DNA of 53,318 nt from a virus: positions 1 through 53,318 of the IMG/VR virus record IMGVR_UViG_3300006803_000024. The stretch is one strand, 5' to 3'. How positions within the stretch are numbered: the first letter of the stretch is position 1; every line of letters begins with the position of its first letter. This document shows, one piece after another, positions 35,951 through 44,168 of this stretch. The notes below the pieces were generated by a model. The model saw nothing but the letters and a program-made list of their open reading frames with translations. It was not told the DNA's origin and made no database searches. The position numbers and the translations under genes are program-made.

Positions 35951-36949
35951 TTATGTTCGACTTCCATCGTCGTGGAAGTAGTTTTTGCGTTGTTCACAAA
36001 CCGAAAAAGCAGGACAGTATGGACATGCCTTGACTTCACCAGGGACGGTGACGACTGCGCCTTTGCCTTTGTCCTTGAGCCAAAGCTGTGCATCAGCTTC
36101 ATTGTCAAAGTTCTTCTGGCATTTACCACCGGCCTTGGCCGTTGATTCGTTGGCGTAGTATTTGTACTGAGGCTCGGACTGCCACAGTTCTTTGTCAGTG
36201 CATTGCACCATCTTCTCTTGGCTCAGACCAGCATTCTGAATGATGTGGTCGATCTTGCCATTGACCCAATCCTCTGTCTCTTTCAGGGACAGCAGAGCGA
36301 ACTCCTTGTGGGGTGTCCGGATCTGAGGGTATTTGGGATCAGCGGTGCGATACTTGACCCAGTCTGTGAAGATGAATTGAATCCGCATCACATCATCTCG
36401 GATCAGGTCCGGCATGATCCAGCGATACATGGAACCCTGGAGAATGTAGTCTTCGTCTTTGTTCCCAGAAGTCCAAGCAAATGTGCTGGTGGATTTGAAA
36501 TCCCGATAGGCTTGGCCGATCAGAAAGTCGAGCTGACCGGTGATGACCAGATCCCGGAATTGCTTGTAGCCACGGATCTCCAGATAGATAGGGATCTCGT
36601 CGTCTTTCAGCTTCTTGGGATCCGGATTGATCCGGATTTTGTCGATGACCTTCTGAGGGTAGTGCAGCTTACGCATGGCCAACTGCCAGTTACCTTCGGT
36701 CCAGGCACGCTCGATCGAGTCATGGAGACCATGACCCATACGGGAAGCGATGATGTCTGAGAGATCCATCTCTTCCATGGTTTGATCAACCTTACGCTTG
36801 AGAATGAGCTGACGAGTCGGCTTCATCAAGGTGGTCACAGAGATCAATTCCCCTGGAGGAGCTTCAGCAGCTCCAGATTTGTAACCGTCTTGCAGCAGCC
36901 AAACGGCCAAGGGCAAGTCGATCTTGTGATTATTGGTTATTTTAACCAT
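35951..36949 (-). CDS. PD-(D/E)XK exonuclease with Cys cluster (Cas4/RecB-like)
   Basis: 332 aa. ATG 36949 has CTGGAG 7 nt upstream and lies inside the 3' end of the DNA polymerase C-part gene. The nuclease core shows ITGQLDFLIG (metal Asp), YRDFKSTST (D-x-K) and ILQGSMYRW (Q-x3-Y motif). Four Cys, CQK and CPYCPAFSVC, probably bind a Fe-S cluster or zinc as in Cas4 and AddB-like enzymes. It probably resects DNA ends in replication or recombination, and may also degrade host DNA. It sits between polymerase and primase genes. Confidence 0.83.
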   Translation of the reverse strand: MVKITNNHKIDLPLAVWLLQDGYKSGAAEAPPGELISVTTLMKPTRQLILKRKVDQTMEEMDLSDIIASRMGHGLHDSIERAWTEGNWQLAMRKLHYPQKVIDKIRINPDPKKLKDDEIPIYLEIRGYKQFRDLVITGQLDFLIGQAYRDFKSTSTFAWTSGNKDEDYILQGSMYRWIMPDLIRDDVMRIQFIFTDWVKYRTADPKYPQIRTPHKEFALLSLKETEDWVNGKIDHIIQNAGLSQEKMVQCTDKELWQSEPQYKYYANESTAKAGGKCQKNFDNEADAQLWLKDKGKGAVVTVPGEVKACPYCPAFSVCEQRKNYFHDDGSRT

Positions 36950-37688
36950 TGAGTTTCTCCAGGTGTTTGCCGATTGCTTTTTGGACATCGGCTATGGTTG
37001 CATTTGCAGGGATGGTCATCTCTTCCTTCCAGTTGGGATAGAAGATCGACAGCTCCCCAGACATCTTGATGTGCTCATTTTGGATGGCAGGATCTTCTTG
37101 CCAACTCACGGCTTTCACCATGTGTTTGTTTGTGTAAAGCAAGACTTCCATGTCATCTCTGATGAGCATGTATCCAGCGTCATGGATCTGAGCACACGGT
37201 TTGATGTCCAAACGATGTGGTCCTTTTCGGACAGTAGAAAGGAACTCAGAACCGGCACGAGAATTCAACATGCAGTATGATTGTCCAAGGGCATTACCTG
37301 CTGTACGGCCCTCAGCGGCTGCCTCATACGGTGTCTTGCTGGTTCCCAGCACAACCTGCTTCAGCAGGGGAGTCCGCAATCTGAGACCAAAAGCAAGGGT
37401 GACGTAGCCATCCTTACAGGCTTGTTCCAATTTATCTGCAACCCACTTGTCAGAGACGTGGTACAGATTGTGATAGCTGGCTTCGATTGACTTAGCCAAC
37501 TGCGAGGTGAAGCCACAGTTTGCCATCAGAGTCACATACGTCCCCTGATAGGTGAGAGCAAAGGTGGGAGCCTTCGACTCTTGTCTCCAGTGGGGGTAGA
37601 GCTTCTTGATGGAGTTGACACGAGCGACGTTGTGTTCGCTCGCGTCTACTGTGGAGACAGACTCGACTACTCCATTCAGTTTAAGCAT
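36942..37688 (-). CDS. polA-C: DNA polymerase family A, C-terminal part (motifs B and C)
   Basis: 248 aa. Motif B (O-helix) is complete: Arg35, Lys39, Phe43 and Tyr47 in the family-A spacing. Motif C is QIHDAGY (His169-Asp170). It lacks exonuclease and motif A, which are in the gene two upstream; together the parts make a normal ~940-aa N4-type polymerase. Its ATG overlaps the stop of the intervening 67-aa gene (ATGCTTAA). The protein must assemble with the N-terminal part to be active. Catalytic residues are intact, arguing against decay. Confidence 0.88.
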   Translation of the reverse strand: MLKLNGVVESVSTVDASEHNVARVNSIKKLYPHWRQESKAPTFALTYQGTYVTLMANCGFTSQLAKSIEASYHNLYHVSDKWVADKLEQACKDGYVTLAFGLRLRTPLLKQVVLGTSKTPYEAAAEGRTAGNALGQSYCMLNSRAGSEFLSTVRKGPHRLDIKPCAQIHDAGYMLIRDDMEVLLYTNKHMVKAVSWQEDPAIQNEHIKMSGELSIFYPNWKEEMTIPANATIADVQKAIGKHLEKLNG

Positions 37689-37884
37689 CGCCTACTACAG
37701 CAGCTTTAACAGCCCACATGCTGAAGTCTTCCAGTTTGGTCAGTGCTACAGAACGACGACGACCGTTGGGAATATTGTCGATGATATATTGCTCCATATC
37801 AACGACAGCATTTTTAATACCATCAACAGTTTGGTTGTTGCTTGGATTAAATTTGGGATCGGTTACACTCATTGGTTCACTCAT
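37681..37884 (-). CDS. Acb2/Tad1-like cyclic-nucleotide sponge (probable anti-CBASS/anti-Thoeris)
   Basis: 67 aa. The C-terminal half, NIPNGRRRSVALTKLEDFSM followed by WAVKAAV, matches from memory the Acb2/Tad1 helical-hairpin pattern (Gly-Arg-x2-Ser-x-Ala-x-Thr-Lys-Leu-Glu-x3-Met-Trp-Ala). A preceding helix GIKNAVVDMEQYIIDN would form the other hairpin arm. Known members oligomerise and sequester cyclic di/trinucleotides or gcADPR made by CBASS and Thoeris, blocking effector activation. The gene starts in the stop of the polymerase N-part (ATGA) and ends in the start of the C-part (ATGCTTAA). ATG 37872 is an alternative start. Function is inferred from the motif. Confidence 0.7.
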   Translation of the reverse strand: MSEPMSVTDPKFNPSNNQTVDGIKNAVVDMEQYIIDNIPNGRRRSVALTKLEDFSMWAVKAAVVGDA

Positions 37885-39956
37885 TTGTTGAGTTGGGCAA
37901 ACAGCTCATGTCCGAGCAGTTTTTGACCCTGATATTCTATCTCCTCATTGCTGTGGAAATAGATCTGTTTCCCATCGACGATTGCCTTGTAGGCAGTAGC
38001 TCCATCAGGGAGCATCTCAATGTCTGGCATGTGCTCTTTGAAGTAAGCCAATGCACGAAGACAGTGTCCGTCGAACCCATCAGAATACACCTTGATCTTC
38101 TCTGGATCCTTGGTGGTCACTGCTGAAATTTTGTCCTCCAACGAATCGAAGTCCAAACCCACAAACAGCCATCCGGGAGGTGCCTCAAAACACTCTTTGA
38201 TGAGCTTGGCAAGTCTTTGTTTGACCTTTGTGGAACCAGCAGAAGGGATGTTCTGTAGGTTGGGGTTGTTACTGGAAAGCCTACCAGATGCAGTGCCACC
38301 CAGCCGGAAGTTTCCGAACAGGTAATGCCATCCATCGTTACCCTTAACGGCTTTAAGGAATGCCGGAAGAAACGTAGAGAGGATGATTGCACTGGCTTTG
38401 AACTCGATCAGGATCTCCAGAAACCGAATCACTTCGGGATCTTTGGTGTGGTTGATCAGCTTCTCAAGCGTCTCAGCTCCCGTTGCAGGTTGCTTGGTGT
38501 CCGTGTAGTCGAGGACTGGGAGACCCAGGAAATCCTCGGAATACAGGAAGCGTTGGAGCTGTTTAGAGCTGCCAGGATTGAACTTGACAACGGTGTCTTT
38601 TGTAGAACCAAGATCTGCCTTGGTGATCTGCTTGGTTTTGAGTTTGGCATTCTTCTCTATCACCTTTTCGTCTTTGAGTGTGTCTATATAGGACCAGACG
38701 ATTTGCAGATTGTTCATCCGTGCTAAGTTTCCATCCGACTCTTTGTTGAGCTGCTTGTCCAAGGCTTTAACCTTGGCCATGTTCAGGGGCATCCCTGTGA
38801 GCTGCATCTGAATGATGTCGATCACTGCTGGACGGAAAAGCGTCTGGTATGGTTCATCCTGAAGATCGGCAAGCATGATCGGCAAGTTTTTCTTGTAGAC
38901 GTACCATGTGGAAAGTCCGTCGATCAGGTTGTACCGGAGCAAATCCGGAAGAGCGATCAGCCTGATGTCATGGATGTCTTCCTGAGCATAGTTCCCAGCA
39001 AACTCCTGAGCCTGTGTCTTGAGACCCAGCTCATTTCCTGCACAGGAATTGGTGGCCAGATAAGTGATGATCTGTGTGCAGTCCCAATCTTTCAGCATCA
39101 CTTCCAGACCTTCAAGGAGACCCTTTTGATCTAGGATGTGATCCATAAACAGTTGATAAACAAGGACATACACGTCGTAACAGATGTTGTGGTAGATCAT
39201 CTTCCGCTTGAAATTGTAGAAGAAATCTCTGAGCAGTTGACGAATAACAGGGTTCTCAACACGACCAGATTTCTGACCCTCCTTCCCGATGGACGTAGAG
39301 TCCACTGCGAAAGCAATGCCCTCGTGTTCATTCCAACAGAAGGTGATCGTGCCAATCCCAGCATCGTAATGCTTCAGGTCAAAGCCTTCGATGTCACATG
39401 TGAGATCACAATCCATCTCCAGTAGTTTGTTCAACCACTTGGCAATACCAGTTGGCCCCACAGGGTAATCAGCGAACTTGATGATGTTCGATCCCACCAC
39501 AGTGGAGTTACCTCTGGCCCATCGTTTGGTGGACTCCAGAGCCATCCCGATCTTTGCCTTCATCTTGTCAGGGTCATAGAAGACCCGGCCATAGTTGGGG
39601 CAGTAGGTGATCGTGAAGTCTGTATCATACTCTGATATGAAGAAGTCCCCAATGGTGGCATCGGTCTTGGCCTTCTTGGACAGGATCTTGAAGTAGTCCG
39701 GCTGTGTAACGACAAGCATCTCAATGCCTGCTGCCTTGAGGTTGGGCAACAGGTCATCGAGATACTCTTTCATGTCGGCAGCCGAGTTCTTCTTCTTGGT
39801 TCCATCCATGAAGAGGTCAGCGATCATGACACTCTCACCCAGAGCCAGAAGGTGAGGCTGGTAGTAATGCTTCTGCACCTCCGCTGTCTGGATACGTGGA
39901 ACCAGGATACAGATCCTGGGATCCTTTGCAGAGTTGCCGATGATCTCATATTTCAT
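37881..39956 (-). CDS. polA-N: DNA polymerase family A, N-terminal part (3'-5' exonuclease and motif A)
   Basis: 691 aa. ATG 39956 is preceded by AGGAAG; an upstream in-frame start at 40022 would read through a hairpin. DEDD-type proofreading motif TCDIEGFD (Asp188, Glu190). Family-A motif A is VGLDFDSLEDK (Asp602), preceded by the conserved SGRLSSNNPNLQNIP. The chain stops ~90 residues after motif A (AQLNK), before the O-helix, which is encoded separately at 36942-37688. It replicates the phage genome together with that second part. Confidence 0.9.
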   Translation of the reverse strand: MKYEIIGNSAKDPRICILVPRIQTAEVQKHYYQPHLLALGESVMIADLFMDGTKKKNSAADMKEYLDDLLPNLKAAGIEMLVVTQPDYFKILSKKAKTDATIGDFFISEYDTDFTITYCPNYGRVFYDPDKMKAKIGMALESTKRWARGNSTVVGSNIIKFADYPVGPTGIAKWLNKLLEMDCDLTCDIEGFDLKHYDAGIGTITFCWNEHEGIAFAVDSTSIGKEGQKSGRVENPVIRQLLRDFFYNFKRKMIYHNICYDVYVLVYQLFMDHILDQKGLLEGLEVMLKDWDCTQIITYLATNSCAGNELGLKTQAQEFAGNYAQEDIHDIRLIALPDLLRYNLIDGLSTWYVYKKNLPIMLADLQDEPYQTLFRPAVIDIIQMQLTGMPLNMAKVKALDKQLNKESDGNLARMNNLQIVWSYIDTLKDEKVIEKNAKLKTKQITKADLGSTKDTVVKFNPGSSKQLQRFLYSEDFLGLPVLDYTDTKQPATGAETLEKLINHTKDPEVIRFLEILIEFKASAIILSTFLPAFLKAVKGNDGWHYLFGNFRLGGTASGRLSSNNPNLQNIPSAGSTKVKQRLAKLIKECFEAPPGWLFVGLDFDSLEDKISAVTTKDPEKIKVYSDGFDGHCLRALAYFKEHMPDIEMLPDGATAYKAIVDGKQIYFHSNEEIEYQGQKLLGHELFAQLNK

Positions 39957-39983
39957 TTTCAACTTCCTACTTATTTTGTGACC

Positions 39984-40001
39984 ATCTCTTACCAAAGAGA
40001 T
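39984..40001 (-). promoter_or_regulatory. Hairpin in the DNA polymerase leader
   Basis: ATCTCTT (39984-39990), ACCA, AAGAGAT (39995-40001): a perfect 7-bp stem with a 4-nt loop, ending ~28 nt before the polymerase start codon. No U-run follows, so it probably acts in the mRNA (translation or stability) rather than as a terminator. Confidence 0.5.
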
Positions 40002-40042
40002 ATAACTACAGTTCAGCTTCACATGGTTTTAGCACATGAGTC

Positions 40043-40110
40043 GTAGGCGGGAATCGAACCCGCGTTCTACCAAGTCTCGGTCAACGAAAGGGAATCGAAC
40101 CCCTACTCCG
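40043..40110 (-). pseudogene. Two tRNA T-arm-like remnants between helicase and DNA polymerase
   Basis: Read on the minus strand, two T-arms with the canonical loop TTCGATT occur: AGGGG/CCCTT (plus-strand 40088-40104) and GCGGG/CCCGC (plus-strand 40047-40063). The second is flanked by GTAG and CTAC and preceded by D-loop-like text GACTTGGTAGAAC, but there is no anticodon arm and no matching 7-bp acceptor. The pair looks like deleted tRNA genes, although a still-used tRNA-like structure cannot be excluded. Confidence 0.5.
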
Positions 40111-40120
40111 GTTTAGGCAT

Positions 40121-41389
40121 CTATGAAAAATACCTATCTGGAAGCTCTCCTCTGATGAAGAGGCGAGAACGTGGACGGGACAGTGCGACGTACTGGAGAC
40201 GTGCTGTCTGTTCCTTGTTAGTGGACTTACCGATGTCGGCGAGGTCAACGATGACGGAGTCATAGGTAGACCCCTGAGCCTTGTGCGTGGTGGATGCACT
40301 GACCGAACGGAGATCAGGATACCCGTTCTTGATCTTGAAGAAACGTTCCCAACTCTTTGATTGAGAGTAGAAACGTAGGACAGCTTCACGATCATTGTGG
40401 TCTGCGAAGGCCGTTACCGAATAGGTAACACCCGAATTCACATCTTCCACATCCATCATGATCATCCGGATCTCTTCGCCACTGACGAGAGATTTATCCA
40501 AGAAATCATCGGTGATCCGAACAACCCGGACAACTTGGTCCGTGTACAGTCGTTCTTTCCCCAGCAATTCAGCCGACGAGTTGTTCGAAAGAATTTCACC
40601 AACCTCATACGGCTCAGTGTAGGACCGGAGCTGTCGAATGAAGCTGTTGTACTGTATCACACGAGCATTTGTGTAAGAGAGTACACGCTTGCTGGCGTTC
40701 TCGATGAGGAACTCACGTTCCAGAATACCTTTGAGAGTGGTGCCATCGACAAAGTCAATCACACCGGGGACTTCTTTGATCCGGGTGAACTTGCCAGTCA
40801 GAACAGTCTGCTTGGCCTGCTCACAGAGATCCATGAGAGCTTGTTGATCCTTATTCCGAACTGGGACAGTCAGATTTCCAGTATCCATCTTCTGAGAATA
40901 GATCGGAGAGATGTGTTCTTTGACAGGAGCCAACTGGTTTTTATCCCCTACGAACAACACCTTACAGGTCGAGTCGATACCTTTGTTGATGTATTTGAAG
41001 AGATCACTGTTCACCATCGAACACTCATCAACAATGATGAGAGTCCCACTGTGGACAACCCACCGTGGGGTAGGCACGATTTTGACTGTGCCTGTGGAGA
41101 AATTTTCAGAGACTCGGAGGTTCATGTACGAATAGATCGTACCAATCTCTCCAGCTCTGTGAGTCATTGCGTCACTGAGGACGGCTGCTGCCTTGTTGGT
41201 TGTTGCTGTGATGGCAATGCTGTGCATCGTTTTGGTGGTCTGATGCTTCAGGATCCCATCAGCGATCTGGGAAATCAGAAAGGTTTTCCCCGTACCTGCA
41301 CCACCGGATACGTCCATGAATTGATCGGGTCCGTTGATGAACTGGATGACTTTCATGAACACGGCTTGTTGGTCTTTATTAAGTGCCAT
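40121..41389 (-). CDS. Superfamily 1 DNA helicase (Dda/RecD-like)
   Basis: 422 aa; start ATG 41389. Motif I GGAGTGKTF (residues 29-37), motif Ia-like ITATTNKAAAVL, motif II LIIVDECSM, motif III VLFVGDKNQLAPV, motif V-like STTHKAQGSTYDSVIVD and motif VI YVALSRPRSRLFI are all present, as in Dda and RecD2. It unwinds DNA 5'-3' in family members and probably drives replication-fork movement or recombination. It follows nrdJ and precedes the DNA polymerase in the leftward operon, separated from nrdJ by a hairpin cluster. Confidence 0.9.
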   Translation of the reverse strand: MALNKDQQAVFMKVIQFINGPDQFMDVSGGAGTGKTFLISQIADGILKHQTTKTMHSIAITATTNKAAAVLSDAMTHRAGEIGTIYSYMNLRVSENFSTGTVKIVPTPRWVVHSGTLIIVDECSMVNSDLFKYINKGIDSTCKVLFVGDKNQLAPVKEHISPIYSQKMDTGNLTVPVRNKDQQALMDLCEQAKQTVLTGKFTRIKEVPGVIDFVDGTTLKGILEREFLIENASKRVLSYTNARVIQYNSFIRQLRSYTEPYEVGEILSNNSSAELLGKERLYTDQVVRVVRITDDFLDKSLVSGEEIRMIMMDVEDVNSGVTYSVTAFADHNDREAVLRFYSQSKSWERFFKIKNGYPDLRSVSASTTHKAQGSTYDSVIVDLADIGKSTNKEQTARLQYVALSRPRSRLFIRGELPDRYFS

Positions 41390-41417
41390 GTCTTTGATTT
41401 CCTTATTGAAGTAGACC

Positions 41418-41483
41418 CCCCGGCTTCTAACCGGGGAGTCCATCCCTGCCCGCAGGCTTCATTACCAAGCGTGGGAAACGCTT
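41418..41483 (-). other. Three-hairpin cluster after nrdJ, resembling an IS200/IS605 right end or omega-RNA end
   Basis: On the plus strand: CCCCGG-cttctaa-CCGGGG (41418-41436), CCTG-cccg-CAGG (41445-41456) and AAGCGT-gggaa-ACGCTT (41467-41483), the last touching the nrdJ stop codon. On the minus strand the final hairpin is followed by GGTCTACTTCAA, which is like the right ends of IS200/IS605 elements and the 3' end of their omega RNAs. No transposase or TnpB gene is nearby. It could equally be an mRNA-processing or attenuator array. Confidence 0.45.
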
Positions 41484-43860
41484 ATCCGCATTTAGAGTGA
41501 CCACAGTCAGCACAGACTGGGCAGCCACCGGAGAGGTTGACGTTGAATCCTTTGCAGCTTGGACACTGCATCGGTTTTCCAACGGGAGTTGGGAAGTTCT
41601 CAGCAGCAGTCTCATCATAAACCTCGTCAACGATTTTGAGGTCTTTCAGATGCTGTTCCAATGTGGAACCAAGAAGGGCGATGAATGATGGAAGGTATTT
41701 GCCATCGACCCAGGCTCCGCCATTGGGATCCATAATGGATTTGAGATCTTCGATCACGAAGCTGATGTCCCCACCACGACGGAACACCGAACTCATCATC
41801 CGAGTCAAGGCCACAGTCCACTGGAAGTGGCTCATGTCTTGAGTGTTGATGAAGATTTCGAATGGGATGGTGTGTCCATCTTGATCGTAGTGGTTGTTGA
41901 TCGTGACGTAGAAATTGCTTTCCTGCCACTTCAGCTTGTAGGTCTGTCCAAAGAGAGACTTGTTCCGGACAATGGCAGTGTTTGTTGCCACTGGTTCAGG
42001 AGCCTCAGCCTTTTCAGGGGCTTCTTTCTTTGGTTCAGACTCGACGGACAGGACGGATCCAGTCACGTCATTCGGACGGTAGGTGGTGCAACCTTTGCAG
42101 CCCATCTGGTATGCCGACAGGTACACTTGCTCGAAGTCTTCAAACGAAATGTCTTCCGGACAGTTGATGGTCTTGGAGATTGATGAGTCCACCCACTTCT
42201 GAACTGCTGCCTGCATGACAAGGTGGTCATGGGGCTTCAGAGTCTGAGCTGTGACGAGATGTTCGGGATTGGGTTCTTTGTCCCAGCCCTTGTTCTCACG
42301 CCATTCGTTGTACAGGCCAACACCGTAGTCGTAGATGACTTCTTCACGCTTCGACCCATCCTTCTCCAACACCTTGCGGGTGTAGCTTGGAGCGAAGATA
42401 GGTTCGACACCTGAGCTGACGTTGCCAGCGTACAGAGAGATCGTTCCAGTCGGAGCGATGGAAGTCAGAAGAGCGTTCCGGATCCCGTGATCCAACACAC
42501 CCTGACGGATGTCGTCAGGCATGTCGATCATGAAACCAGAGTTGATGAAGCTCTCCCGTTGGGCCTTGGTCTTTGTCACCGGGCATGGGCCGAGAAGTTT
42601 GGCCAGCTCGATAGACCGACGGTATGCTTTCAGGGTGATGAGCTTCATCACACGTTCAGCGATCTCTGCTGCTTCAGGAGAACCGTACTTGATGTTCATC
42701 ATGAAGAGCATGTCGGCCAGACCAGTAATCCCAATGCCCATACGACGTTTGGCTTTCGCTTCGGCCTTCTGTTCAGGGATCGGGAAGTTGCTGATGTCAA
42801 TGATTGAGTCCAGCATATCGACTGCTTGCTCGGTCAAGAACTCCAGCTTCTTGGTGTCCACACCATTCGTATTTTCGAAAGGATCTGTCACAACCTGGGT
42901 CAGGTTGATCGAACCAAGAAGACATGCACCATAGGGTGGTAGAGGTTGCTCACCACAGGGGTTCGTGGCCGAGATTTCTTCCACGTACCAGAGGTTGTTT
43001 TTCTTGTTGATGCGGTCGATGAACAACACACCGGGTTCGGCATAGTTGTAGGTCGATTCCATCATCAATTTCCAGAGATCACGGGCCTTGACTGTCTTGT
43101 AGACGTAGACTGTGCGTCCATCATATTCCCGTGGTTTAACACCGGTTCCCGGATCCACTTCGTGGACCAGATCCCAGCTCTGGTTGTTCTGCACTGCGTG
43201 CATGAACTTGTCAGTGGCCAAGACCGAGACGTTGAACATGCGAAGACGATTGGAATCACGCTTTGCAGTGATGAAGTCTTCCACATCCGGGTGATCACAC
43301 CGCATGGTTGCCATCATGGCTCCACGACGGCTGCCAGCACTCATCACAGTGCGACACATGGCGTCCCAGACATCCATGAAAGTTAGAGGACCACTGGCAT
43401 CAGCGTCCACCCCTTTGACGGGGCTGTCCTTGGGCCGGAGAGGGCTGAAGTCATAGCCGATGCCACCGCCTTGCTGCATGGTCAAGGCTGCTTCCTTGAG
43501 CATGTCAAAGATTCCCCCCATTGAGTCAGGGATGGTTCCCATCACGTAGCAGTTGAAGAGAGTGACATTGCGTCCAGAACCAGCACCGGCTGTGATACGA
43601 CCGGCAGGCAGGAAGCCAAAGTTGTTGAGAGCTTTGCGGAATTTCTCAAGACGATAGGCTTGAAGAACCTCAAGTTCGCCTTCTTCAAGTTTCACTCCGT
43701 TGAGTTGGAGTGGTGAGAAGGCACACGCTGAGGCAATCCGGTTCCAGGTGTCTTGGACATTGCTGTCATCCTGGATGTCTGGATTGGGTGTGATCAGACG
43801 GTATTTGGCGTTCCAAATCTGCTCACAGATGGGTTGAGGGAAGGGGTTGTTTGATGACAT
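41482..43860 (-). CDS. nrdJ: Class II (adenosylcobalamin-dependent) ribonucleotide reductase
   Basis: 792 aa. Characteristic text: GFLPAGRITAGAGSGRN, NCYVMGTIPDS, QQGGGIGYDFSPLRPKDS, AGSRRGAMMATM, the finger-loop motif NPCGEQPL, SIAPTGTISL and MGCKGCTTYRPN. A C-terminal domain (YKLKWQESNFYVTINNHYD) and a Cys-rich tail (CPSCKGF, CPVCADCGHSKCG) that re-reduces the active site follow. It makes deoxynucleotides for phage DNA without oxygen and needs host-supplied B12, which fits marine roseobacters. First gene of the leftward operon, with AAGGAG before ATG 43860. Confidence 0.95.
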   Translation of the reverse strand: MSSNNPFPQPICEQIWNAKYRLITPNPDIQDDSNVQDTWNRIASACAFSPLQLNGVKLEEGELEVLQAYRLEKFRKALNNFGFLPAGRITAGAGSGRNVTLFNCYVMGTIPDSMGGIFDMLKEAALTMQQGGGIGYDFSPLRPKDSPVKGVDADASGPLTFMDVWDAMCRTVMSAGSRRGAMMATMRCDHPDVEDFITAKRDSNRLRMFNVSVLATDKFMHAVQNNQSWDLVHEVDPGTGVKPREYDGRTVYVYKTVKARDLWKLMMESTYNYAEPGVLFIDRINKKNNLWYVEEISATNPCGEQPLPPYGACLLGSINLTQVVTDPFENTNGVDTKKLEFLTEQAVDMLDSIIDISNFPIPEQKAEAKAKRRMGIGITGLADMLFMMNIKYGSPEAAEIAERVMKLITLKAYRRSIELAKLLGPCPVTKTKAQRESFINSGFMIDMPDDIRQGVLDHGIRNALLTSIAPTGTISLYAGNVSSGVEPIFAPSYTRKVLEKDGSKREEVIYDYGVGLYNEWRENKGWDKEPNPEHLVTAQTLKPHDHLVMQAAVQKWVDSSISKTINCPEDISFEDFEQVYLSAYQMGCKGCTTYRPNDVTGSVLSVESEPKKEAPEKAEAPEPVATNTAIVRNKSLFGQTYKLKWQESNFYVTINNHYDQDGHTIPFEIFINTQDMSHFQWTVALTRMMSSVFRRGGDISFVIEDLKSIMDPNGGAWVDGKYLPSFIALLGSTLEQHLKDLKIVDEVYDETAAENFPTPVGKPMQCPSCKGFNVNLSGGCPVCADCGHSKCG

Positions 43861-43956
43861 GGCTGTCAGTCTCCTTGATTTAGATCAATTTTGTGGGGTA
43901 GTTTAGGGATACGTTGTTAAGCACGACAGTCACTATCAATCCAGAGGAAAAATCGC

Positions 43957-44160
43957 ATGACCTCCATTAACAAACTTACCATTAAACAAGTCGCTGAAAT
44001 CAAAGCAAGAATTCTTGCTGGAGAGTATCAGCATGTTTTGGCTGCTGAGTACGAATTGAATCAGGGACGGATCAATGAGATCGCCAAAGGGAAGCGGTTC
44101 GCATATGTACCACCTGCCAAATCGTACAAGAAAGGTTCGGGTTCACGCCCTAAGCCTTGA
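43957..44160 (+). CDS. Small helix-turn-helix protein, probable regulator
   Basis: 67 aa on the opposite strand from all surrounding genes; GAGGA precedes the ATG. LTIKQVAEIKARI, then EYQHVLAAEYELNQGRINEIAKG is a resolvase/Crp-like HTH pattern common in small phage DNA-binding proteins, followed by a basic tail (KSYKKGSGSRPKP). It shares the 96-bp intergenic region with nrdJ, in which TTGAT-4 nt-ATCAA forms a palindrome (43875-43892 area), so it may control the nrdJ-polymerase operon. Confidence 0.7.
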   Translation: MTSINKLTIKQVAEIKARILAGEYQHVLAAEYELNQGRINEIAKGKRFAYVPPAKSYKKGSGSRPKP

Positions 44161-44168
44161 AAAAAGAA

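Noticed and set aside
37681-37884. Intein or group I intron as cause of the polymerase split
   Set aside because: The intervening frame is only 67 codons, lacks intein blocks, uses its own start and stop codons that overlap the flanking genes, and shows no intron core or homing endonuclease.
40397-41500. 367-codon plus-strand frame
   Set aside because: Antisense to the helicase, with no ribosome site or domain.
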